From: JALYNX01 sp963724825
GTDB taxonomy: Bacteria > Actinomycetota > Acidimicrobiia > Spongiisociales > ZC4RG35
Assembly: GCA_963724825.1 (NCBI GenBank)
Contig: CAVRWT010000017.1
Location: forward strand, 91,574 to 155,573
DNA length: 64,000 nucleotides
Reading direction: 5' to 3'
Shown here: one piece after another, positions 51,285-60,754 of the stretch
How the letters are laid out: each line of letters begins with the position of its first letter
Numbering within the stretch: position 1 is the stretch's first letter
Program-made: the position numbers and the translations under genes
Notes under the pieces: generated by a model
What the model saw: only the letters and a program-made list of their open reading frames with translations
Databases searched by the model: none
What the model was told of the DNA's origin: nothing

Positions 51285-52862
51285 TTGACCGCCCCTCTGG
51301 TCCTCCCCAGGGTCGACCCCGGGCCCGTCAGGCACCGGCCAAGCCGCGGATGGTGGCTGGCTGCAGGGATCGCCTTGTTACCCGGGCTGATCCCACCGAT
51401 CAGCCTCGCCATCCTGGTGATCGGGCGGGGCATGACGCTGGCGATCCCGATCGATCGGCTCGTCGAACTGTTTGCGAGCACGATGGCATTGACGGTCGCC
51501 GTCACCGCCACCGCCCTGGTGATCGGGCTTGGCACGGCGTGGGTCACGAGCCGCGTCGCCCTCCCCGGTCGAAGGAGCTGGATGATCCTCGCCGCCCTTC
51601 CGCTCGTCGTCCCGTCCTACGTCGCAGCCCTGAGCCTGATCGCCGCCACCGGCCCCAACGGCGTCATCGTGGAGGTGCCCACTCCCTACGGCTTCGTCGG
51701 CGCCTGGCTCGTCCTTTCGATATTCACGGCTCCACTGGTCCATCTGACCGTGATCCCGGGACTGCGCGCCATCGATATCGCCACGGAAGAGGCGGCTACC
51801 GGTCTCGGTGCCGGGAAGTGGAAAGTCTTCAGAACCGTCACCCTGCCCTCAGCTTCGCCCCGCCATGGTCTCCTCGGCGCTGCTGGTCGGCCTCTACGTC
51901 GTATCCGATTTCGGCGCCGTGTCGTTGCTCCGCTACGACACCTTCACCCGGGCGATCTACACCCTCTACCGGGGTCAGATCGACCGACAGACCGGCAGCC
52001 ACCCTCTCGCTGATCTTGATGGTTCTGGCCATCCTGATCCTGTTCGTGGAGCGCCGTACCAGGGGTCGGGGCGCTCTCTATTCACGAAGACCACGGCGCG
52101 CCCGGCCTTTGCTCAAGTTGTCGACCTGGCCCATGGCCCTGGCTTTGGCTTCTCATCGCCGTGTATGCACTGCTCGCACTTGGAATGCCGCTCTATGTCA
52201 TGGCAGTGACGGTCGGGCGCGGGCTCGAAGCCGGTCAGGTGGTGGGCGGCACATTGGGGGCCGAAACGGTGCGATCTTTGGGAGTGGCGATCCTTGCTGC
52301 CCTGGTCACCGCCCTCGCAGCCTTTCCGGTGGCCATGGTGATCACCCGACGGCCGGGCCGACTATCAGGATGGGTGGAATCGGTGGTCTGGGGCACCTAT
52401 GCCTTGCCTCACATCACGGTCGGGGTAGCGGCAATAGCGTTCGCCCTGCAATGGGCACGACCTCTCTACCAAACGCTGATCTTTCTCCTGGTCATCTATG
52501 TCGCCCTCTTCCTTCCGCAAGCGGCGGGAGCGACGCAGGACTCGCTGAGAAGGGCAAGCCCGGATCTCGAGGACGCCTCGCGCGGGCTCGGTCGCAGCCC
52601 TTTCAGCACCTTGCTGCACATCACGCTGCCGCTGGCCACGCCCGGCCTGATCGCGGGAGGGGCGCTGGTGTTCCTGAGCGCCATGAAGGAGCTGCCGGCC
52701 ACCATCCTGCTCCGGCCCAACGGCTTCGAGACTCTGGCTATTCGGGTTTGGAGCTCCACAGCCGAAGGCTTTCTGACCCGCGCATCGGCCGCCGGCCTGG
52801 TTCTGCTTGTGGTCTCGATCGTGCCACTCTTCCTCGTGATGTCACGTGACCTCGGCGACTGA
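51285..52862 (+). CDS. fbpB: Ferric-iron ABC transporter permease, two fused domains (three frameshifts)
   Basis: Joined across three frame changes, this is a permease of about 525 residues with some 12 helices. The first EAA loop is EEAATGLGAGKWKVFRTVTLPS and the second EDASRGLGRSPFSTLLHITLPLATPGLIAGG. Repairs by dropping one base give TLPSLRPAMVSSALLVGLYV (near 51852), RQTAATLSLILMVLAIL (near 52000) and MALAWLLIAVYALLALGM (near 52145). All three are extra bases, so the organism's gene is probably intact. Start TTG 51285 lies one base after the fbpA stop. It overlaps the ATPase gene by 17 bp. Confidence 0.88.
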
Positions 52863-53865
52863 TCGCCTTGCCATCCGGGCCAGGGACCTGAAGAAGTCCT
52901 TCGGCGAGGCCGTGGCTCTCGATCATTTCAGCCTCGATGTCTGGGAGGGAGGGGTTGTCACGCTCCTCGGACCGTCGGGTTGCGGGAAGACCACGGCGCT
53001 CAGGGTCATCGCCGGTTTCGAGACAGGCAGCGGGTCGATCGAGATCCACGGCCGAACCGTCCTCGACGCTCAGACCTTCGTCCCGCCCGAGAAGCGGAAG
53101 GTGGGAATGGTGTTCCAGGACTACGCCTTGTTCCCACACATGACGGTGGGGGCCAACGTGGGATATGGACTGCCGAGAGGCGACCGCACGCGCCGGGTGG
53201 GCCAGGTACTGGAACTGGTCGGGTTGACCGGGCTCGAAGACCGGATGCCCAACGAGCTTTCTGGCGGCCAACAGCAGAGGGTCGCCCTCGCCCGAGCGCT
53301 GGCGCCCGAGCCTGAGGTCATCCTCCTCGACGAGCCATTCTCCAACCTGGACGCCAGCCTTCGCGACCGGGTGCGCCGTGAGCTGCGCTCGATACTCACC
53401 GAGGCTCGGACCACCGCGGTGTTCGTCACCCATGACCAGGAGGAAGCCCTGGCCACTTCCGACATCGTGGCGGTGATGAAGGACGGGAGGATCCTGCAGG
53501 CTGACACTCCCGCCGAGCTCTACTCGAATCCGACCGACCCCTGGGTGGCTGAGTTCCTGGGAGATGCCGATGTGCTCGAAGCGGTGGCCCGCAACGGCCG
53601 GGTCGACACTCCGGTAGGAGGCTTCGACACCACGCTCGAAGGCAATGTCTCGGTGATCGTCCGCCCGGAGAACATCCAGATATCACTGGGCGAAACCCCG
53701 AATGCCGTTGTCGCCGGGAGCGAGTTCTTCGGCCACGACCAACTGGTGACCCTGGCCTTGACCGGGGGCACCCGGGTGCGGGCCCGTCTCGGGCCCCGAC
53801 CGATCTACCGGGTCGGTGAGCCGTGTCGGGCCCGAGCCATCGACGCCAGGGTCTTCGCTAGATAA
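52846..53865 (+). CDS. fbpC: Ferric-iron ABC transporter ATP-binding protein
   Basis: This 339-residue ATPase powers the iron transporter. Walker A is LLGPSGCGKTTALR, Q-loop VGMVFQDYALFPHM, signature LSGGQQQRVALARALAPEP, Walker B VILLDEPFSNLD and switch His in VFVTHDQEEAL. A C-terminal TOBE-like domain (VSVIVRPENIQISLG...) follows. Start GTG 52846 overlaps the permease end. The stop TAA overlaps the next ATG by 1 bp. Complete. Confidence 0.95.
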   Translation: MTSATDRLAIRARDLKKSFGEAVALDHFSLDVWEGGVVTLLGPSGCGKTTALRVIAGFETGSGSIEIHGRTVLDAQTFVPPEKRKVGMVFQDYALFPHMTVGANVGYGLPRGDRTRRVGQVLELVGLTGLEDRMPNELSGGQQQRVALARALAPEPEVILLDEPFSNLDASLRDRVRRELRSILTEARTTAVFVTHDQEEALATSDIVAVMKDGRILQADTPAELYSNPTDPWVAEFLGDADVLEAVARNGRVDTPVGGFDTTLEGNVSVIVRPENIQISLGETPNAVVAGSEFFGHDQLVTLALTGGTRVRARLGPRPIYRVGEPCRARAIDARVFAR

Positions 53866-54593
53866 TGGACTCAGCTCTCGCCCTTCTCGCCGCCATCGCC
53901 GCGACCGTGTTCGCGGCCGACCTGTGGCTCGACTACCGGAGGCGACCGCGGCCCCACATCGCCGCCTACGGGATCGGAATGACGATGTTCGCCGTCGCCA
54001 CCTGGGCGTTCTTCATCGGCCTCAGCTTCGGGTGGACCGGGCCCGTCTACCGCATCTTCTATCTGTTCGGGGCGATCCTCAACATCCCGTTTCTTGCGCT
54101 GGGCTCGATGTTCCTCGTGGTGGGGAGGCGATCCGGGCATGTGATGGCGATCGCGCTGGGGGCATTCACCGCGATCTCGGTGACGCTCACGGCGACCGTG
54201 CCGTTTGCCAATCCGCTGCCAGAATCCGGCGTTCCACACGAGATCTTCGCCGAAGGCTTCGGGCCCCGGCTCTTCGCAATCATCGGGGGCGCGGCGGGGA
54301 CGACGATCTTGGTGGTCCTCGCCGTAGTCAGCATCCTCAGGTTTTGGAGGAAGAACCGCAAGATCGTGTGGGGCAACCTCCTGATCGTCGCCGGCACCCT
54401 GGCGGCCGCCTCGGGTGGGACCGGGCTGGCGCTCGGCGAGAGCAGCGCCTTTGCAGTATCCCTGTTGGCGGCCGTGAGCTTGATCTGGGCCGGATACAAG
54501 GTTGCCTCGGGGAGAAGGTCCGCGGAGGCGTCCCCGGGATCAACCCCCGATGTAGCTCATCTCGACCCTCGATCCGATGCTGACCGTCTGTGA
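53865..54593 (+). CDS. Hypothetical membrane protein with seven helices
   Basis: This 242-residue protein has about seven hydrophobic helices (residues ~3-19, 31-53, 62-86, 92-112, 133-157, 168-188 and 192-210), with short charged loops and a hydrophilic C-terminus. I recognise no family. It starts at ATG 53865, overlapping the fbpC stop (TAATG), so it is co-transcribed with the iron transporter and may have an accessory role. Its 3' end overlaps the moaA 3' end by 54 bp on the opposite strand. Confidence 0.75.
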   Translation: MDSALALLAAIAATVFAADLWLDYRRRPRPHIAAYGIGMTMFAVATWAFFIGLSFGWTGPVYRIFYLFGAILNIPFLALGSMFLVVGRRSGHVMAIALGAFTAISVTLTATVPFANPLPESGVPHEIFAEGFGPRLFAIIGGAAGTTILVVLAVVSILRFWRKNRKIVWGNLLIVAGTLAAASGGTGLALGESSAFAVSLLAAVSLIWAGYKVASGRRSAEASPGSTPDVAHLDPRSDADRL

Positions 54594-55544
54594 CGACCTG
54601 ATCTCGGAATAGCGGTCGGTCCGTTTCGACCAGACCCCGTCGAGGATGGCGCCGACGTCCTGTCCGTTGCGCAGGGCGTCGCGCAGATTGGTGCCAGCAG
54701 TCGCGAACAAACAGGTGTAGAGCGAGCCCTCAGCCGAGATCCGGGCTCGGGTGCAGGAACCACAGAATGGCTGGGTGACCGAGGCGATGACACCGACCTC
54801 GCCTTGACCGTCGAGATATCGGAACCGATTGGCCACTTCTCCCGGATAGTTGGGCGGAATCGCCTCGAGGGGAAAGACCTCGTTGATCGAGGAGATCATC
54901 TCCTCGGCGGGTACGACATCGTCGAGGCGCCATCCGTTGGTCGTGCCCACGTCCATGTACTCGATGAAACGAACGATGTGACCGGTGCCCCTGAAGTGGC
55001 GCGCCATGTCGAGCACGGCATGATCGTTGACCCCACGCTGGACGACAGCGTTGACTTTGATCGGGCCGAGACCGGCCTCCGCCGCCGCGGCTATCCCTTC
55101 CAGGACGGCCGCGACGGGAAACCCGACATCGTTCATCCTCTGGAAGGTCGGGTCGTCGACGGCGTCGAGGCTCACGGTGACCCGGTCCAAACCGGCAGCG
55201 GCGAGACCTTGCGCCTTACGCGGGAGCAAGGAGGCGTTTGTGGTCAGGGTGAGATCCCGCACGCCATCCAACGGGCGGATCATCCCGATCAGCTTCTCGA
55301 TGCCCTTGCGCAACAGCGGCTCGCCGCCGGTGATCCGGATCTTCTCCACCCCCCGCTCCACGAAGGCGCGGGTGAGGACCGTCATCTCGTCGAAGGTGAG
55401 CAGATCGTCCCTGGGGAGGAATTCGTGGTCCTTGCCAAAGACCTCCTTGGGCATGCAGTAAGTGCAACGGAAGTTGCAGCGGTCAGTCACCGAGATCCGC
55501 AGGTCGCGCATCGGGCGCTGGAAGGCGTCGGTCAGTTGGGACAT
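54540..55544 (-). CDS. moaA: GTP 3',8-cyclase, molybdenum cofactor step 1
   Basis: MoaA is a radical SAM enzyme that starts molybdopterin synthesis by rearranging GTP. The N-terminal cluster motif is VTDRCNFRCTYCMP (CxxxCxxC), with KIRITGGEPLLRKGIEKL. The second cluster lies in CGSCTRARISAEGSLYTC, and the chain ends in the required GG (EMSYIGG). The length of 334 residues is normal. It starts at ATG 55544, divergent from the GH51 gene. The cofactor would serve enzymes such as the Mo oxidoreductase at 25.6 kb. No other moa gene is nearby. Confidence 0.96.
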   Translation of the reverse strand: MSQLTDAFQRPMRDLRISVTDRCNFRCTYCMPKEVFGKDHEFLPRDDLLTFDEMTVLTRAFVERGVEKIRITGGEPLLRKGIEKLIGMIRPLDGVRDLTLTTNASLLPRKAQGLAAAGLDRVTVSLDAVDDPTFQRMNDVGFPVAAVLEGIAAAAEAGLGPIKVNAVVQRGVNDHAVLDMARHFRGTGHIVRFIEYMDVGTTNGWRLDDVVPAEEMISSINEVFPLEAIPPNYPGEVANRFRYLDGQGEVGVIASVTQPFCGSCTRARISAEGSLYTCLFATAGTNLRDALRNGQDVGAILDGVWSKRTDRYSEIRSSQTVSIGSRVEMSYIGG

Positions 55545-55617
55545 CTGGTGCCAACGATATTGGAGTCGACGCCGTAGCGCTCCTGCGGTTCGGGCGTGGA
55601 CCGTTTACGGTGCTCCG

Positions 55618-57145
55618 ATGACCGACGGGGACGGCACCACTTGGCGCGCCGGCTTGGCTCTTGATCCCGACCTGGCACTGGCTCCGGTCAACCCCCTTGT
55701 ATTCGGGTCATTCGTCGAGCACATGGGTCGCGGCGTATACACCGGGATCTTCGAGCCGGGGCATCCCCGAGCCGATAGGCACGGGTTCCGGGTGGATGTT
55801 CTCGATCTGGTCCGCGAGCTCGGGGTGACCGCGGTCAGATACCCAGGCGGCAACTTCGTCTCGGGGTACCGCTGGGAGGACGGGGTAGGGCCGATCGAAG
55901 GACGACCCACGCGCCGTGACCGAGCGTGGAAGAGCATCGAGCCCAACCATTTCGGCCTGGGAGAGTTCATGTGTTGGACCGAGAAGGCTGGTGTCGAGCC
56001 CATCGTCGCCCTCAACCTGGGGACCCGGGGCACCAAGGAAGCGGTCGAGCTCCTGGCAGTACGCGAACCTCTCCGACGCGGGAGCCTTCTCTGACCTTCG
56101 CCGCCGTCACGGTCACCCGGAGCCCTACGACATCCGGACCTGGTGCCTCGGCAACGAGATCGACGGGCCCTGGCAACTGGGGCACAAGCCCGCCGACGAA
56201 TACGGGCGCCTGGCCGAGGCCACTGCCCGAGCGATGCGGGAGGCCGACCCCGGGCTCCGCCTGGTCCTCTGCGGGAGCTCAGGGATCTCGATGCCGACCT
56301 TCGGCTCTTGGGACCGGACCGTGCTCGAGCATGCCTTCGATCAGACAGATCTGATCTCGGCGCACGCTTATTACGACCCCGAGGCCATGGCTGCGGAAGA
56401 GTTCCTGGCATCTGCGGCCGAGATGGGCCAACAGATATCGAGTGTCATAGAGATCGCCGACGAGGTCGCCCGACTGCGCGGCTCGTCGAAACGGATCGGG
56501 ATCGCCTTCGACGAATGGAACGTGTGGTACATGGGCCGCCACAATGACACGCCCCCTGCGGAGGAGTGGCGTCACGCGCCTCGGCTCTGCGAGGACCCGT
56601 ACACGGTCACCGATGCGATCGTGGTGGGCTCGCTGTTGATGACACTGGTCCGTAACAGCGACCGGGTTGGAGTCGCGTGTCAAGCGCAGCTGGTCAACAC
56701 GATCGCACCGATCCGGGCCGAGCCAGGTGGATCCAGTTGGCGCCAGACGACCTTCTACCCGTTCTCGATGATCGCCCGAAACGCCCACGGCCTGGTGCTC
56801 GACGTGGTCGTGGATGGCGAACAGATCGAATCGGGGCGTCGGGGCACGGTGCCGGCGGTCGAGGGGGTGGCGACCTTCGACCCACGTTCCCGGGCGACCA
56901 CCGTGTTCGTTGTCAACCGCTCCCGACAGCACCGATCGGCTGTGACTGTAGACCTCCGACGCCTGGGGCCTGCCGCCGTGATCGAGTTGCTGATCTTTGC
57001 CGACGACGACCCGGGAGCGACCAACACCGAGCCCAGCCCGGCGCGGGTCCGCCCCCGGTCCGGGAGTTGGGAATACGCCAGGGAGGCGGTCACCCTCGCC
57101 TTGCCCCCGGTCTCATTCGCGATGCTTCGTCTCGGCCCCGCCTGA
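55618..57145 (+). CDS. Alpha-L-arabinofuranosidase, GH51 (one frameshift)
   Basis: This GH51 enzyme of about 508 residues releases terminal L-arabinofuranose. FGSFVEHMGRGVYTGIFEPGHP and AVRYPGGNFVSGYRWEDG are typical of the barrel start. The acid/base Glu is in TWCLGNEIDGPWQ and the nucleophile Glu in IAFDEWNVWY. One frame change near 56056 is fixed by dropping one G, giving EAVELLQYANLSDAGAFSD. The start is ATG 55618. No signal peptide is present, so it acts on imported arabino-oligosaccharides. It opens the sugar cluster ending in GH3. Confidence 0.92.
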
Positions 57146-57202
57146 ATCACGAAAGAAATTCACGCTCCTGGGCGTCATCGAAACCGGACCGGGCCTATGT
57201 TT

Positions 57203-57226
57203 GTAATCGTTATCGAAATCGTTACC
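57203..57226. promoter_or_regulatory. Two abutting LacI-type operator-like sites upstream of the regulator gene
   Basis: GTAATCGTTATC (57203-57214) is followed directly by GAAATCGTTACC (57215-57226), two 12-bp pseudo-palindromes around a central CG. A related site (reverse complement GTAATCGTTTTC) lies upstream of the sugar-binding protein gene. A TATGTT stretch just before (57196-57201) may be a -10 element, so binding would block transcription. Autoregulation by the LacI protein is inferred. Confidence 0.6.
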
Positions 57227-57263
57227 GAGATTCGGGCCACGAATCCGGTGGAGGAGATCGGTT

Positions 57264-58259
57264 GTGAGAGTGACCATCGGCGATGTCGCGGCCCATGCCG
57301 GGGTCTCCATCGCCACCGTGTCCCGGGTGATGAACGGGCGATACGGGGTGGCCCCCAGCACCTCAACACGGGTCAAAGCTTCCATCGACGAGCTGGGCTA
57401 CGAGTCGAGCCTGATCGCCAGGAGTCTGCGCAGCGCCCGCACCAATGTGATTGGGATCATCGTTGCCGACATCGAGCCTTTCAGCGCCGAACTTCTGAAG
57501 GGCGCCGCTCGCGCTATCAGAGGCACTGGATACGAGCTGATCGTCTACTCCGGTGGTGGCCATCTCGAAGACGATACCGGCTGGGAGCGTCGTTACCTGT
57601 CGCGATTGAGCGGGACCCTCACCGACGGGACCATCCTGGTGACCCCGACCGTGGTCGATCCGGTCCTCGGTGCTCCGGTGGTGGCAGTGGACCCCCACAC
57701 CGGGCCCTCCACGATGCCCACCGTGGACTCGGAGAACTATGAGGGGGCAATGACCGCCACCCGATACCTCGTGGGCCTCGGTCACACCAGGATCGGGTTC
57801 CTCGCCGGCCGTCCCGACCTGGAATCCGCCAGGCGCAGAGAGTTCGGCTATCGCGCGGCCCTCTCCGAGGCTGGGATCGGATTCCAGCCCGAGCTGGTTC
57901 GGGTTGGCGGCTATTCGGAGGACTCGGCGCGGACCAGCGCCAGGGAGCTACTGGAGTCGTCCAACCGACCGACTGCGGTGTTCGCCGCCAACGACGTATC
58001 GGCCATTCAGACCATGAGGGTTGCCGCCGAGCTTGGCCTCACCGTGCCCGTCGACCTCTCCGTGATCGGGTTCGACAACATCCCGGAGTCCGCGCTGACC
58101 AACCCGCCACTCACCACCATCGACCAGTCAATCCAGCAGATGGGCTATGAGGCGGCCAGCCTCATCATCAGGCTGATCAAGGAATCAGGCGAAGACAACA
58201 TCCACGTCACGCTGCCTACAGAGCTCGTGGTCCGGCACTCGTGCCGGGCTGTGACCTGA
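57264..58259 (+). CDS. LacI family transcriptional regulator
   Basis: This 331-residue repressor has the N-terminal helix-turn-helix and hinge (TIGDVAAHAGVSIATVSRVMNGRYGVAPSTSTRVKASIDELGYESSLIARSLRS) and a sugar-binding core (IGIIVADIEPFSAELLKGA...NYEGAMTATRYLVGLGHTRIGFLAGR...TAVFAANDVSAIQTMRVAAELGLTVPVDLSVIGFDN). Start GTG 57264 has a GGAGGAG-rich region upstream. It lies between GH51 and the ABC transporter and probably represses both until an arabinoside or xyloside binds. Complete. Confidence 0.94.
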   Translation: MRVTIGDVAAHAGVSIATVSRVMNGRYGVAPSTSTRVKASIDELGYESSLIARSLRSARTNVIGIIVADIEPFSAELLKGAARAIRGTGYELIVYSGGGHLEDDTGWERRYLSRLSGTLTDGTILVTPTVVDPVLGAPVVAVDPHTGPSTMPTVDSENYEGAMTATRYLVGLGHTRIGFLAGRPDLESARRREFGYRAALSEAGIGFQPELVRVGGYSEDSARTSARELLESSNRPTAVFAANDVSAIQTMRVAAELGLTVPVDLSVIGFDNIPESALTNPPLTTIDQSIQQMGYEAASLIIRLIKESGEDNIHVTLPTELVVRHSCRAVT

Positions 58260-58302
58260 CGAAGAACCCCGAGGAGGAAGCGAGTTAGAGACCGAAACGA
58301 CT

Positions 58303-58314
58303 GAAAACGATTAC
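58303..58314. promoter_or_regulatory. LacI-type operator-like site upstream of the sugar ABC transporter
   Basis: GAAAACGATTAC is the reverse complement of GTAATCGTTTTC, differing at one base from the first site upstream of the lacI-type gene. It lies 50 bp before the start of the sugar-binding protein gene, in the 104-bp gap after the regulator. It is probably the operator controlling the transporter and GH3 genes. Confidence 0.6.
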
Positions 58315-58363
58315 GAGGCGCAAAGGCCCGGCGGTGCGCCACTGTTGGAAGGAGAAAACACAG

Positions 58364-59734
58364 GTGAATCGACTACTAAAGAGACCGTTGGCCTTGCTGG
58401 CCATCCTGGTCATGGTGCTCGCCGCTTGCGGCGATGGCGACACCGCCAGCAGTACCACTGCCGCCCCGGACGAGGGTTCGAGCACGACCGCGGCCCCGGC
58501 TGAGACCACCACCACTGCGGCGCCATCGGAGGAACCGGTGACCGTCACCTGGTGGCACATCCAGAACACGGATCCGATGATGACCGTGTGGCAGGACATG
58601 GCGGACGCCTTCATGGCCGAGCACCCCAACGTCACCATCGAGATCACCGTCATGGAGAACGAAGCCTTCAAGGCAGCGCTCCAGACCAATCTCCAGGCAG
58701 GGGACGTCCCCGACCTCTTCCAGTCCTGGGGTGGCGGTGGCCTTCGAGAGCAGGTCGAAGCGGGTCTGGTTCAAGACATCACCGATGCGTCCTCAGGGTT
58801 CATCGGCAACCTCAACGAAGGCGCCGTTGGCCTCTACCAGGTGGACGGGGCTCAGTACGGAATCCCCTTCAACCTGGGGATGGTCGGGTTCTGGTACAAC
58901 AAGGACCTGTTCACCCAGGCAGGGATCGATGCTCCGCCCGCGACTTGGGAGGAGTTTCTCACCGACGTGCAAGCGTTGAAGGACGCTGGCATCACCCCGA
59001 TCGCGGTCGGGGCCGGTGACAAGTGGCCCGCCCACTTCTACTACTCCTATCTGATGATCCGCGAGGGAGGCAAGGCCGCGATGGACGCGGTCACTGCGGA
59101 CCTCGACTTCAACAAGCCGGAGTTCGTCGAGGCGGGGAACCAGCTGAAGCGACTGATCGACATGGAGCCGTTCCAGCCAGGTTTTCTGGCTGCACCGTGG
59201 GACGGACCCGACGGTGAGTCCGGAACCATCGGCACAGGTGCCGCGGCGATGAGCCTCATGGGCCAGTGGGGCCCGGGCGCCTACGCCAACCAGTCGGGAA
59301 TTGGTGTCCCGGAGGATCCAATCGCCGACCGTCTACCCGCTGAGTTCGGATGGTTCCCATTCCCGGCAGTCGATGGCGGAGCCGGTGCCGGAACCGACGG
59401 GTTCGGTGGTGGCGACGGCTTTGCTGTCGGCAAGGACGCCGAGCCGGAGGCGATCCAGTTCCTGGAGTTCATCACCAACGTCGACAACGCACGGATCGTC
59501 GGTGCGACCGGCACCACGCTCCCCGTGACCAAGGGAGCCGAGGACTCGATAACGGATCCGTACCAGCTAGCGGTACTCGAGGGACTGAGCAAGGCGACAT
59601 TCGTCCAGCTCTATCTGGACCAGTACTTCTCGCCCGAGCTTGGCGCGGCGGTGAACGACGCGGTAGCCACCCTGTTCGCGGGGACTGCCTCACCAGAAGA
59701 GGTGACTCAGGCGATCACTGACGCCGCGAGCTGA
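58364..59734 (+). CDS. Sugar ABC transporter substrate-binding lipoprotein
   Basis: This 456-residue family 1 extracellular solute-binding protein has a lipoprotein signal (LLKRPLALLAILVMVLAACGDG, lipobox LAAC), a Thr/Ala-rich linker, then VTVTWWHIQNTDPMMTVWQDMADAFMAEHPNVTIEITVME, VPDLFQSWGGGGLREQ and GIPFNLGMVGFWYNKDLF. It captures oligosaccharides for the two permeases that follow. GTG 58364 has AAGGAG upstream. The transcript carries a strong hairpin just after its stop. Complete. Confidence 0.94.
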   Translation: MNRLLKRPLALLAILVMVLAACGDGDTASSTTAAPDEGSSTTAAPAETTTTAAPSEEPVTVTWWHIQNTDPMMTVWQDMADAFMAEHPNVTIEITVMENEAFKAALQTNLQAGDVPDLFQSWGGGGLREQVEAGLVQDITDASSGFIGNLNEGAVGLYQVDGAQYGIPFNLGMVGFWYNKDLFTQAGIDAPPATWEEFLTDVQALKDAGITPIAVGAGDKWPAHFYYSYLMIREGGKAAMDAVTADLDFNKPEFVEAGNQLKRLIDMEPFQPGFLAAPWDGPDGESGTIGTGAAAMSLMGQWGPGAYANQSGIGVPEDPIADRLPAEFGWFPFPAVDGGAGAGTDGFGGGDGFAVGKDAEPEAIQFLEFITNVDNARIVGATGTTLPVTKGAEDSITDPYQLAVLEGLSKATFVQLYLDQYFSPELGAAVNDAVATLFAGTASPEEVTQAITDAAS

Positions 59735-59759
59735 CCTCGGCCGTAGTGTGAGCAAACTC

Positions 59760-59790
59760 GTGGAGGGCCGCCATTCCGGCGGCCCTCCAC
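59760..59790. promoter_or_regulatory. Strong hairpin between sugar-binding protein and permease genes
   Basis: GTGGAGGGCCGCC (59760-59772) and GGCGGCCCTCCAC (59778-59790) form a perfect 13-bp stem with the loop ATTCC. It lies 25 bp after the binding-protein stop and 14 bp before the permease ATG. No T-run follows. In similar transporters such hairpins protect the upstream message or reduce read-through, raising binding protein over permease. Confidence 0.7.
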
Positions 59791-59804
59791 CCACTATCGA
59801 GCCG

Positions 59805-60753
59805 ATGACGAGCAACGCCGAAACCGCCGACCCTTCCCGCCCGCCCCGGCGTTCGCACCGCCGGCCCGGTGTCGCGCCCTGGCCGATGGTGATCGGCTTC
59901 CTGCTCCCCGCCCTCCTTCTCTACGGGATGTTCGTCATCTACCCGATCACGCAGAGCATCCGATTCAGCGGCTACGACTGGAATGGGCTCGACGCCACTG
60001 ACCGAGTGGGTCGGTCTGGACAATTTCAGAGAGGCATTCGCCGACCCGCTCTTCATCGAGGCGATCCAGCACAACTTCATCATCATCGGTCTCTCTTTGG
60101 CACTCCAGATACCGTTCGCCATAGCACTGGCCGTGCTGCTGAGCCGAAGCCTGAAGGGCCGCGGCCTGTTCAGGACCATGTACTTCGCTCCGTTCATTCT
60201 CTCGGAGGTGGTCACCGGAGTCGTATGGCGTCAGATCTTCCGCCCGGCGGGCCTGTTCGACGTGATGTTGACTTCCGCCGGGGCCGGCGGTCTCACCCGG
60301 GAGTGGCTGGCAGACCCGAAAATCGCCCTCTACAGCCTCTTCTTCGTCATCTCGTGGAAGTACTTCGGGTTCCACATGGTCCTGATCATGGCCGGTCTCC
60401 AGACCATCCCAACCGAGCTCGAAGAGGCAGCCTCGATCGACGGGGCCACGTGGTGGCAGGGTTTCCGGTTCGTGACGCTCCCCCTGCTCGGCCCAACGAT
60501 CCGGGTCTCCATCTTCCTCTCGATCATCGGGGCGCTGCAACTGTTCGACCTGGTGTGGGTCACGACCAAGGGAGGCCCGGTCAATGCCACGGCAACGATG
60601 GCGACCTATCTGGTGGACTGGGGATTCCGCCGCGGCCAATTCGGCTATGCCAGCGCGGTGTCGGTGATCATCTTTGGGCTTTCGCTGGTGATCGCCTTGC
60701 TCTATCAGAGGTTCGTCCTGCGCCGCGATCTGGAGGGAGCGCTGACTACCTGA
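59805..60753 (+). CDS. Sugar ABC transporter permease 1 (one frameshift)
   Basis: This permease of about 315 residues belongs to the MalF/UgpA type. The first TM (VIGFLLPALLLYGMFVIYPITQSI) is followed by SGYDWNG, then, after one frame change near 59987-59989, STPLTEWVGLDNFREAFADPLF. The EAA loop ELEEAASIDGATWWQGFRFVTLPLLGPT is intact. Dropping one G from GGG gives YDWNGSTPLTEWVGLDNF. ATG 59805 is preferred; a GTG at 59748 upstream is open but would include the hairpin. It is 1 bp before permease 2. Confidence 0.9.
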
Positions 60754-60754
60754 A

